Of a stretch of 12,282 nt of DNA, positions 6,671 through 12,282 are shown piece after piece; position 1 is the stretch's first letter, and each line of letters opens with the position of its first letter. Location of the stretch: positions 1 to 12,282 of the forward strand of contig JAFGNI010000379.1 in assembly GCA_016927095.1 (NCBI GenBank), in the 5' to 3' direction. Made by a program: the position numbers and the translations under genes. The notes beneath the pieces are model-generated. The model was not told the origin of the DNA and did no database searches. It worked only from the letters and a program-made list of their open reading frames with translations. This DNA is from Anaerolineae bacterium (lineage in GTDB: Bacteria > Chloroflexota > Anaerolineae > B4-G1 > SLSP01).

Positions 6671-8338
6671 CTAGGGCATCAGTTGCTGTGGTACGCCTGT
6701 GGTCGCTGGCACCAGCTGCACCCTCTCAGCGCCGAGCAGCCGCACGGCCACACTTATGGTTGTTTCCTGGTCCATAGCTGCCTCGCTATCGACCATCTGG
6801 ATAGCCTCCAGTCTCAGCGCAAAGCGCGCATACTGGACAAGGTCGGTGTCATCCCGACCAGCGGCTCTGAGGGTGACGCCATCTCCTATACCAGCGAGCA
6901 CCTCAGACGCATTCGCTGCTACTTGATCGGCATTGGCTTCGATGAAGGTCGCACTGCCGATATCGAAACCCAAGACCTCGATAGGCAACCCAAGTCTATT
7001 GGCGACGTCGATGTTTAGGATATTGAACGCCGCGCCGGAACCGGGCAGTACATAGGCCAGAATAGGCTGGATGGGAGCGAGCGACTGCTGCAGCACAGCC
7101 TGACGCTGTGCCAGTCGGTCCCAGGGCGGCGTCGGATCCGGCAGCTCGTCAGCCATCGCCGCGCTCAGACGGTGCCATGATGGCTGCAAGTCCTGACGCA
7201 GGTCTAGCAGGTAGTCGGCATTGCTGACTCGCCCAGCCTCCTTCACGTAAGCCCTCTGCAGGAGGGGATCACCGTAGGTTGCTTGCAACACAAGCCGTTC
7301 GTCCGTTGCCAGAGGGTTGCCGTTTGTCACGATAGGCTGCAGCAAATGCGATGCCGCATCGTAGTAGTAGCGGAGATTGGTCAAGGCTGTTGCTTCGGGG
7401 GCTGCCCACAGGTCAACAAGGGCCAAGAACCGACCATAGGTCGCCAGATCAAACACGTCTTCGGGGCGGCGCCGCCCCGTCTGGAGTGCATAGAGCACGG
7501 CGATTGCCGCCTCTTTTTGGTCCTCGAGCTCCGGCAGGTCAGGGGATGCGTCATACTGAAGTGTCTTGACGCCAATAGTGCGGAAATCGTGCAGGGAGAG
7601 GTTGCTCACAGGATCGGCAAGCGCTGCATCTGGGCTTCCGCCGAAGTGCGCCACGGCTTGCCAGAGTGGTGCTGTGTCGAAGCCAATGATGACGCCCGCT
7701 GGGCGGCCCTGGGCGGTTAGGAAGGCCTCTCCCAGACCTTCCTGAACCGCGTAGATCCCCCGGTAGCTCCCGTTAAGCACCAGGCGAACGAAGACACACC
7801 GTGGGGCAAGGAAGCCCTCCCGGCGTAGAGCTTCAGCGAAGGCCCACTGCATCAGCCAGTTATTGTCGGCTGGATCCTGGAGGGTGAACTGTCTGAAAGG
7901 CAGAGGGCCCAATAGCGTCTCTGATGTCACCTGTACCGCGAGAGGCCACTTGTCATCGACATCGAGGTTATCAGATGGCCCTTCCCGGAGCTGCACCTGC
8001 ACCTCGGCGGCATCGCTGCCCAGACGCACTTTGGCGGGTACGACGGCATCGTCTGCCGACAGATAGATACCCTTCTCCAAGGCCATCTCTCGCTGCTGCA
8101 GCAGCACACGGTAATCGGCAAAATCCATATCGACGTTCAAGGTGGGCAGCTGCTCGCGTCGAGCTGCGGTCTCGATACGTGCCAAGGTGCCGCGGATTAG
8201 AATCGCCAACTTCCGGTGCAGCCCAAGATCACCCGCGGCCAAGCCGGTCACGAAAACGAGGAGCAACAGGACAGCCGCCCCAACCCGCCTGACGGTGGGG
8301 GGAGGCAGCGTGCGACTCTCGGGTTCGCCGACCTTCAT
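6671..8338 (-). CDS. Second, divergent CotH-like protein with signal anchor
   Basis: This 555-residue protein has a basic N-terminus, one hydrophobic helix (about 19-36), and then an exported domain. Family-like landmarks are LPFRQFTLQDPADNNWLMQWAFAEALRREG (136-165), FVRLVLNGSYRGIYAVQEGLGEAFL (173-197), and LVDLWAAPEATALTNLRYYYD (297-317). These match the CotH scaffold in order: the fold entry, the LNG-x-x-x-G-x-Y-x-x-x-E strand, and the N-L-R-(F/Y)-Y-Y segment. The next strand reads LLQPIVTNGNPL (322-333), where CotH kinases usually carry a metal-binding Asp; here it is Thr-Asn. The last 130 residues are beta-rich, possibly a sandwich. GGGAG lies nine bases before the ATG, and the gene starts 4 bases after the DUF4956 stop. 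It may be a pseudokinase or a structural partner. Confidence 0.72.
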   Translation of the reverse strand: MKVGEPESRTLPPPTVRRVGAAVLLLLVFVTGLAAGDLGLHRKLAILIRGTLARIETAARREQLPTLNVDMDFADYRVLLQQREMALEKGIYLSADDAVVPAKVRLGSDAAEVQVQLREGPSDNLDVDDKWPLAVQVTSETLLGPLPFRQFTLQDPADNNWLMQWAFAEALRREGFLAPRCVFVRLVLNGSYRGIYAVQEGLGEAFLTAQGRPAGVIIGFDTAPLWQAVAHFGGSPDAALADPVSNLSLHDFRTIGVKTLQYDASPDLPELEDQKEAAIAVLYALQTGRRRPEDVFDLATYGRFLALVDLWAAPEATALTNLRYYYDAASHLLQPIVTNGNPLATDERLVLQATYGDPLLQRAYVKEAGRVSNADYLLDLRQDLQPSWHRLSAAMADELPDPTPPWDRLAQRQAVLQQSLAPIQPILAYVLPGSGAAFNILNIDVANRLGLPIEVLGFDIGSATFIEANADQVAANASEVLAGIGDGVTLRAAGRDDTDLVQYARFALRLEAIQMVDSEAAMDQETTISVAVRLLGAERVQLVPATTGVPQQLMP

Positions 8339-8342
8339 CTGT

Positions 8343-9014
8343 CTACGCTCCCAAGGTGTTGTCCTGCTCCACGAAGCTGCACTGGCAGCCAGGCAGCCTT
8401 GACTGAAGCGCGTTCATGAGTTTATATAGGGCCTCGTCGTCGGCGCAGCTTATGAGATAGGTCGCTTGGAGCGTAGAGGCGTCGGTGTCTAGCCGTCGTA
8501 GGTCGGCTGCGGTCGTGTGTGCGAGGAGAACCTCCCGGATTCGCAGGGATGCGTCCACATCGTTTGGGGCGATCACGTTGAGATAGAGGTTGCTCGCCAG
8601 ACGACGTGGTATCAGCAGAGAGCGGGCCAGTAGGAAGGCCACGAACACGACAATGGCCAGGATCGTCGGTGCGCGCTGATCCGCGCCCAGGCCCACGCCG
8701 ATTGCCATCGCCATAAAGAGATAGAGGAGCTCCTCAGGCTCCTTGATGGCCGTCCGGAAACGCACAATCGAGAGCGCGCCGACAAGGCCCAAGGATAGCG
8801 CCAGCGAGGACTTGACAACGGAGATAACAAGGACCGTCGTCATGGCTAGAAGCGGCAGAATCTGTGCGAAGCGGGCGCGATTCGAAAGCGAGGTCCCGTA
8901 GCGTGCATAGAACCAGGCCAAGACACCTGACAGAACGATGCTTGTGATCAAGTTGAAGGCCAGCGTCGACAGCGACAGCGGCGCCGGGCTTGTGAGGCCA
9001 AGGATGTTGTCCAC
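8343..9014 (-). CDS. DUF4956 membrane protein
   Basis: This 223-residue protein starts at GTG 9014, five bases after a perfect AGGAGG. An in-frame GTG two codons earlier overlaps that ribosome site, so the shorter start is preferred. There are hydrophobic helices at about 18-37, 50-67, 70-84, 96-111 and 115-133. Between the third and fourth lies the family signature SLALSLGLVGALSIVRFRTAIKEPEE, centred on residues 70-95, with positively charged RFR and acidic KEPEE flanks. A soluble C-terminal alpha/beta domain (about 140-223) ends with Cys-x-Cys (QCS). The family is of unknown function and is often encoded beside CotH and VTC genes, suggesting a membrane partner or a conduit for their substrate. 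Gene order and tight spacing in the operon agree with this. Confidence 0.9.
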   Translation of the reverse strand: MDNILGLTSPAPLSLSTLAFNLITSIVLSGVLAWFYARYGTSLSNRARFAQILPLLAMTTVLVISVVKSSLALSLGLVGALSIVRFRTAIKEPEELLYLFMAMAIGVGLGADQRAPTILAIVVFVAFLLARSLLIPRRLASNLYLNVIAPNDVDASLRIREVLLAHTTAADLRRLDTDASTLQATYLISCADDEALYKLMNALQSRLPGCQCSFVEQDNTLGA

Positions 9015-9026
9015 AGTCACCTCCTT
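9012..9026 (-). promoter_or_regulatory. Perfect Shine-Dalgarno with embedded stop codon, coupling CotH to DUF4956
   Basis: Read leftward, AAGGAGGTGA (9026-9017) matches the canonical anti-Shine-Dalgarno tail at ten of ten bases. Its final TGA is the stop codon of the upstream CotH gene. The GTG start follows at 9014-9012. Termination and re-initiation are thus physically superimposed, a strong sign of translational coupling. Confidence 0.8.
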
Positions 9027-11479
9027 CCAATGGATCGGTTGATTCCCGTGACGCCATCCTGCAGGACGCCAAAAGATGCCGGTGAGACCGCTGCACTAGA
9101 GCTCCAGAATGCGATACCGACATCGTCGTCGAAAGCGGGGCTGGCACCTGGGGCGAGCACCACCAAGTTGTCGTGCATGCCTAGGTCAAACCACGGGTCG
9201 GTGCTTCCATCGATGTGCTCATTTCCCACGTAAAGTACGATCAGGCGATCCCAGGTTCCAAGGTCATCCTCTGGGTGCCGCACATCGTTGGCGCCACTCC
9301 ACGACGCGATCACGCGGATACGCGTCGCGAAGGGTATGCTCGCCAAAGCGGCTGCGTCGCTCAGGATGAGCGAACCCTCGTCTATCGCAGTCTTTGTATC
9401 ATTGTCGGTGATACGCCATCCTCGCAGATCTAGCCCTCCACGCCGGTTGACCCGCATCTCGAACCAGTCGCCTTCGGGGCTGCCCGCCTGGTCCACGAAG
9501 ACATTCACTATCGTTAGGTCGCCGGCGTGGGCCATTGCGCTCCCCCCCCTAGCGAACCGGGCCGTGAGCACCCACGTTTCGCCATCTTCGAGGATGATCT
9601 CCGCGTCTTGCGGCAACGTTGTGTTCTCCCAGCCGGCGAAGACGTAACCGGGTTCCGGCACAGCCGTCACAACGACGGGCACCCCCTGGAAGTAAGTGCC
9701 CTGCCAGGAACTCGTCGCAGGGATCACGCCGTCGATCGCGATCTGTCCCTTGCCCTGGATGGGAGGCTCTAGGGTCACAGTCATCAGTCCGGGCAGGCCG
9801 AATCGAGCTACTGCATGTTCTCTCACATAGGTGGGACGGTTGGTCGCGAAGTCGCGCAGTCCCTGGACGTTCGCCTCCCACTCGGTAGATCCGGGCCAGC
9901 GCAACACCTCATAGAGGATGTCGGGGGCCAGCTCGGCAGCGAGAGCATCGACCTCGGTTACCACCGATGCTGGCGCCAGGCTCGTGTTGAGATGGTGGGC
10001 CAGCGCAGAGAGGAACCGCGCACGGTAGCCGGCGTTGCCAAGCAGCTTGCGGAATAGCAGTGTGTCACGCCCGCCGGTCTCGGGATGCCGGTAGTCGAGG
10101 AGGTGACTGATCATATCGGAATCCACCTGGCTGTAGCCTTCCGCGCCGTAGCCGTTGTCGCTGTCCCAGACAAGCCAGCGCCAACGGCCTCCGGGCGCGC
10201 GCGGACGGAAAAGCTGGATGTTGTGCGCGGGCCAATCCGTGTTGGCAGCGTAGATCTGGAGAATGTGGTAGTCGATGAAGTTGGCGATATCGACCTGGCT
10301 GGCGACGACGGCGTACGCTTCGGAATCACTGAGATCGTGGTTTTCGACGTATGCCATCAGGCTGTCCCACGCGACTCGATCACCTGCCACGACATCCCGG
10401 AGGGCCGACTCGGGTGCCTCCAGGACATCGGGTCGCATGGCGCCGTATTCGTCGGCGAGGAAGTCCTCATCGATGCGCTCACGGATCTGCACGATGCCCC
10501 AAGGTTCGCCGTTAAGAAAGAGGAGGGCGGCCCGACTGTGCGTCGCCGGCACATCCAGCGCAAAGGCGAGCTCCTCAGCCAGCTGATTGCGCATTAGTGT
10601 CCAGTTCGTCAGGGGGGGATGGGCGTAGTCCTGGCCGCCGCTATGCAGGACCAGCTTGTCAAAGGTCGTGACAGGGCCATCCGGAAAGAGCGGGTAGTCG
10701 AGACGGGACAGCCCGTAGTCCGAACGGAAGTAGACGCGGATCGATTTCTTCGCGTAGGCACGACTCTGGTAACCGTGGATGCGCACGCCGACACCGGTGG
10801 CGAAGCCGGACCTGCGGTCGGCATCGATGAAGGTCATATGTGCCGGGCGTTCCGAGTCCGGGCCGCGCACCAACGGGTTCTCGTAGATGCCGTAGGCTTC
10901 ATCCCAGAGGTCCGCCGGATCGACGATTAGCGACACGATAGGCAGCGTTGCGTCCAGCCCCATCACGTAGGAGGCGCTGACTATGGGCCCGAGTGCACCA
11001 TCCGCCAGGACAGCGCGCGCCCGGACGATGGTGACTGCCGGCGTCGCCGGCACGAGGCGTAGAGGCTGTGCATAGCGATGGGCAGTCTGGGGCGTGGGTG
11101 CGCTGCCGTCTGTCGTGAAGATGATCGGCGCCTTCGGATCCCCTGAGACGATCTCCAGATCAACCGGACGTACGTAGCTGCCGCCCGGAGGTGAGAAGCT
11201 GATGGTACCCACCTCGGAGTTCTGCGCCGTGGCGATGTCTCTCCGGGAGAGCACCAGCACTAGCAGGCTCAGTAACCCCAGCATGAGCGCGGCGAGACCG
11301 ACGAATTTGGCGTCCTGCAACCAGGCACGCGGGCTGCGTACCTTGCCCTCAGAACCGTCCCCACGTCGATTGGGATGAGGCAAGGCATTATCGGGGCGTG
11401 TCGAGCTGCGAGTCGATGATGGGCGTTGATATCGATTCATGCAGTCCAGTCGTACGTCATAGACTCCAGTGCGGGCCAC
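9017..11479 (-). CDS. CotH kinase-family protein with chitobiase-C, InlB-repeat and lamin-tail domains
   Basis: This 820-residue membrane-anchored protein has a basic, Ser/Arg-rich N-terminus and one transmembrane helix (about 59-78). The rest is probably extracytoplasmic: a chitobiase/hexosaminidase C-terminal-like domain (88-173, with IIFTTDGSAPT), then a CotH domain (about 180-560). Landmarks are KKSIRVYFRSDYG (244-256), LVLHSGGQDY (276-285), FLNGEPWGIVQIRERIDEDFL (321-341), ANTDWPAHNIQLF (412-424) and WRWLVWDSDNGYG (433-445). The WDSD aspartates and the LNG and NTDW segments match the atypical kinase core, which in Bacillus CotH phosphorylates spore-coat proteins. An InlB-type repeat follows (565-643, with GYVFAGW), then a lamin-tail-like domain (652-790, with DLRGWRITDN). 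The GTG at 11479 and the ATG at 11440 are both possible starts; neither has a clear ribosome site. Confidence 0.9.
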   Translation of the reverse strand: MARTGVYDVRLDCMNRYQRPSSTRSSTRPDNALPHPNRRGDGSEGKVRSPRAWLQDAKFVGLAALMLGLLSLLVLVLSRRDIATAQNSEVGTISFSPPGGSYVRPVDLEIVSGDPKAPIIFTTDGSAPTPQTAHRYAQPLRLVPATPAVTIVRARAVLADGALGPIVSASYVMGLDATLPIVSLIVDPADLWDEAYGIYENPLVRGPDSERPAHMTFIDADRRSGFATGVGVRIHGYQSRAYAKKSIRVYFRSDYGLSRLDYPLFPDGPVTTFDKLVLHSGGQDYAHPPLTNWTLMRNQLAEELAFALDVPATHSRAALLFLNGEPWGIVQIRERIDEDFLADEYGAMRPDVLEAPESALRDVVAGDRVAWDSLMAYVENHDLSDSEAYAVVASQVDIANFIDYHILQIYAANTDWPAHNIQLFRPRAPGGRWRWLVWDSDNGYGAEGYSQVDSDMISHLLDYRHPETGGRDTLLFRKLLGNAGYRARFLSALAHHLNTSLAPASVVTEVDALAAELAPDILYEVLRWPGSTEWEANVQGLRDFATNRPTYVREHAVARFGLPGLMTVTLEPPIQGKGQIAIDGVIPATSSWQGTYFQGVPVVVTAVPEPGYVFAGWENTTLPQDAEIILEDGETWVLTARFARGGSAMAHAGDLTIVNVFVDQAGSPEGDWFEMRVNRRGGLDLRGWRITDNDTKTAIDEGSLILSDAAALASIPFATRIRVIASWSGANDVRHPEDDLGTWDRLIVLYVGNEHIDGSTDPWFDLGMHDNLVVLAPGASPAFDDDVGIAFWSSSAAVSPASFGVLQDGVTGINRSIGRR
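9542..9549 (-). repeat. Homopolymer G8 tract (coding strand) at the InlB/lamin-tail junction
   Basis: Eight consecutive C on the plus strand give AGG GGG GGG (Arg-Gly-Gly) in the CotH reading frame. A one-base length change would remove the lamin-tail-like domain and the stop/ribosome-site overlap with the DUF4956 gene. Confidence 0.6.
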
Positions 11480-11534
11480 TCTGGCAGGCAGGGAAGTGGG
11501 GGCGTTGGTGTGTTGTCCAGTTGCATCGGCCCTT

Positions 11535-11562
11535 ATGCTAGCCGATTGTGTTGAATCGTCAA
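11535..11562 (-). promoter_or_regulatory. Predicted promoter of the CotH-DUF4956-CotH-VTC operon
   Basis: Read leftward, TTGACG (11562-11557, five of six) is followed after 16 bases by TAGCAT (11540-11535, four of six). The expected start is near 11528, giving a leader of about 50 bases to the GTG at 11479 or about 90 to the ATG at 11440. Confidence 0.5.
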
Positions 11563-11566
11563 TCGG
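11542..11566. promoter_or_regulatory. Inverted repeat overlapping the operon -35; candidate operator
   Basis: CCGATTG (11542-11548) and CAATCGG (11560-11566) form a perfect 7-bp inverted repeat around 11 bases, one DNA-turn-like spacing. It covers the minus-strand -35 box and most of the spacer. No regulator gene is present in the window. Confidence 0.4.
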
Positions 11567-11587
11567 TCTCGAGCTACTCAGGTCAGA

Positions 11588-11615
11588 TTGACGAGCATCG
11601 CTGTCGGACTAGAAT
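11588..11615 (+). promoter_or_regulatory. Strong sigma-70-type promoter just before the 11625 gene
   Basis: TTGACG (11588-11593) and TAGAAT (11610-11615) each match the consensus at five of six positions with a 16-base spacer. The predicted start, about 7 bases downstream (near 11622), nearly coincides with the ATG at 11625. Confidence 0.6.
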
Positions 11616-11624
11616 GCCTCTACC

Positions 11625-12282
11625 ATGCCCTCGACCCTCACAAATCGCGCAGGCTTTCGCGCCGTGTTCGGTGCGGTTCTGGCTGTCGTGCCGTTGGTGA
11701 TCGCGCTAGGACGCGGCACAGCAGACATCAGCGAGCCAGCCTACGCGATGTTCCACATTGCTGAGAGTTACAGTACCGGTCGTGGATTTCCCTACGTAGA
11801 TGTAGCAGGCCAGCCGCAGGTAACCTCGCCGCTCTTCGTAGTGTGGTTGGCCGCGATGGCGTGGGTGGGGTTACCTCTGCCGTGGATCGCGCTGCTGTCA
11901 GGGGCCGCTGCCTGGAGCCTCGCCGCGTTGGCGGTACGCGATCTGGGCCGGCGTATGGGCTTTCCATTTGGGGGCGCTTTGGCGGCCCTTCTGATCGCTT
12001 GTAGCCCGGCATCTGCCACGCCGAACGTCTTGGCCACTCACGTGCCATGGGTGGTCTGCCTGGCCTGGTGGGCGATCTGGGCCACCAGAACAGATACACC
12101 GCGCATCCAGACCGCGCTGCTGTGCAGCTTGCTAGCCACCGAAGCAGACGCGGTTACTGTGGGCCTCGCTGTATTCCTGTTGCTTTGGCGGTGGGAGCGG
12201 TCCGGGCGCAAACCATGGTGGACCGCCTTGTCGCTGGGTGTCCTTCTGATAGCCTGGGGCCTTGTGGCGCACTCGGGGCTGG
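11625..12282 (+). CDS. GT-C-like integral membrane protein, N-terminal part (truncated by window edge)
   Basis: The frame from ATG 11625 is open to the last base, giving 219 residues; an in-frame TAG at 11610-11612 rules out any earlier start. Hydrophobic helices lie near 12-29, 68-82, 86-103, 115-128, 139-153, 163-187 and 199-214. Residues 31-75, with DISEPAYAMFHIAESYSTGRGFPY followed by TSPLFVVWLA, match the first outer loop of GT-C mannosyl/arabinosyl-type enzymes, which read roughly D-x-Y-x-x-x-R-x-A-x-x-x-x-x-G-x-G-F then T-x-P-L. Asp34 and Glu37 are the acidic candidates. ATEAD (171-175) followed by a helix resembles the usual T-R-x-E segment. The ATG lacks a Shine-Dalgarno, consistent with a leaderless mRNA. 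It is divergent from the CotH operon; the sugar and acceptor are unknown. Confidence 0.68.
   Translation, partial: MPSTLTNRAGFRAVFGAVLAVVPLVIALGRGTADISEPAYAMFHIAESYSTGRGFPYVDVAGQPQVTSPLFVVWLAAMAWVGLPLPWIALLSGAAAWSLAALAVRDLGRRMGFPFGGALAALLIACSPASATPNVLATHVPWVVCLAWWAIWATRTDTPRIQTALLCSLLATEADAVTVGLAVFLLLWRWERSGRKPWWTALSLGVLLIAWGLVAHSGL

Noticed and set aside
7283..7720. Rightward open frame of 145 codons opposite the second CotH-like gene
   Set aside because: It is an antisense shadow; the leftward frame carries the CotH-like motifs.
10085..10597. Rightward open frame of 170 codons opposite the CotH domain
   Set aside because: It is the antisense of a well-supported kinase-family domain, with no promoter, ribosome site or recognisable motif of its own.
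10612..10618. G7 run on the plus strand within the CotH domain
   Set aside because: It encodes ordinary Pro-Pro in a conserved segment (HPPLTNW) and is shorter than the 9542-9549 tract, so it was not reported as a slippage site.

Overview
The window is GC-rich bacterial DNA. It holds long, tightly packed genes for membrane and exported proteins plus one housekeeping gene, serS. The style of the membrane proteins points to Chloroflexota: a GT-C-like enzyme carrying C-terminal beta-sandwich domains, acidic lipoproteins, and a CotH/VTC/DUF4956 cluster. That assignment is an inference from family resemblance; nothing in the sequence fixes the taxon.

Left to right. Bases 1-57 carry the first codons of a leftward gene whose N-terminus looks like the TrmO/TsaA tRNA methyltransferase family. 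Bases 298-2514 (minus) encode a 738-residue polytopic GT-C-like protein with two extracytoplasmic beta-rich domains. Bases 2678-3775 (minus) encode a lipoprotein with a very acidic linker. A divergent promoter region (3776-4019) separates it from serS (4020-5312, plus). serS ends at a perfect 13-bp hairpin shared with the convergent gene for a 127-residue two-helix membrane protein (5389-5772, minus).

The centrepiece is a four-gene minus-strand operon, read from 11479 down to 5979: a large CotH-kinase protein with chitobiase-C-like, InlB-repeat-like and lamin-tail-like domains; a DUF4956 membrane protein; a second, degenerate CotH-like protein with a signal anchor; and a small VTC-type (CYTH fold) polyphosphate-polymerase-domain protein. 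Intergenic gaps are 2 to 8 bases, and one Shine-Dalgarno element contains the preceding stop codon. This trio of families is known to co-occur in bacterial genomes, but its joint function is not established. A membrane-linked phosphate or polyphosphate system coupled to atypical secreted kinases is a reasonable hypothesis.

Upstream of the operon, a 145-base divergent promoter region shares an inverted 8-mer between the two -35 boxes. It also drives a plus-strand gene (11625 to the window end) for a second GT-C-like membrane protein that appears to be leaderless. No tRNA, rRNA, CRISPR array, insertion sequence or integrase was seen. No gene-free stretch exceeds 300 bases; the longest are 3776-4019 (divergent promoters) and 58-297 (one small hairpin, otherwise nothing recognised).
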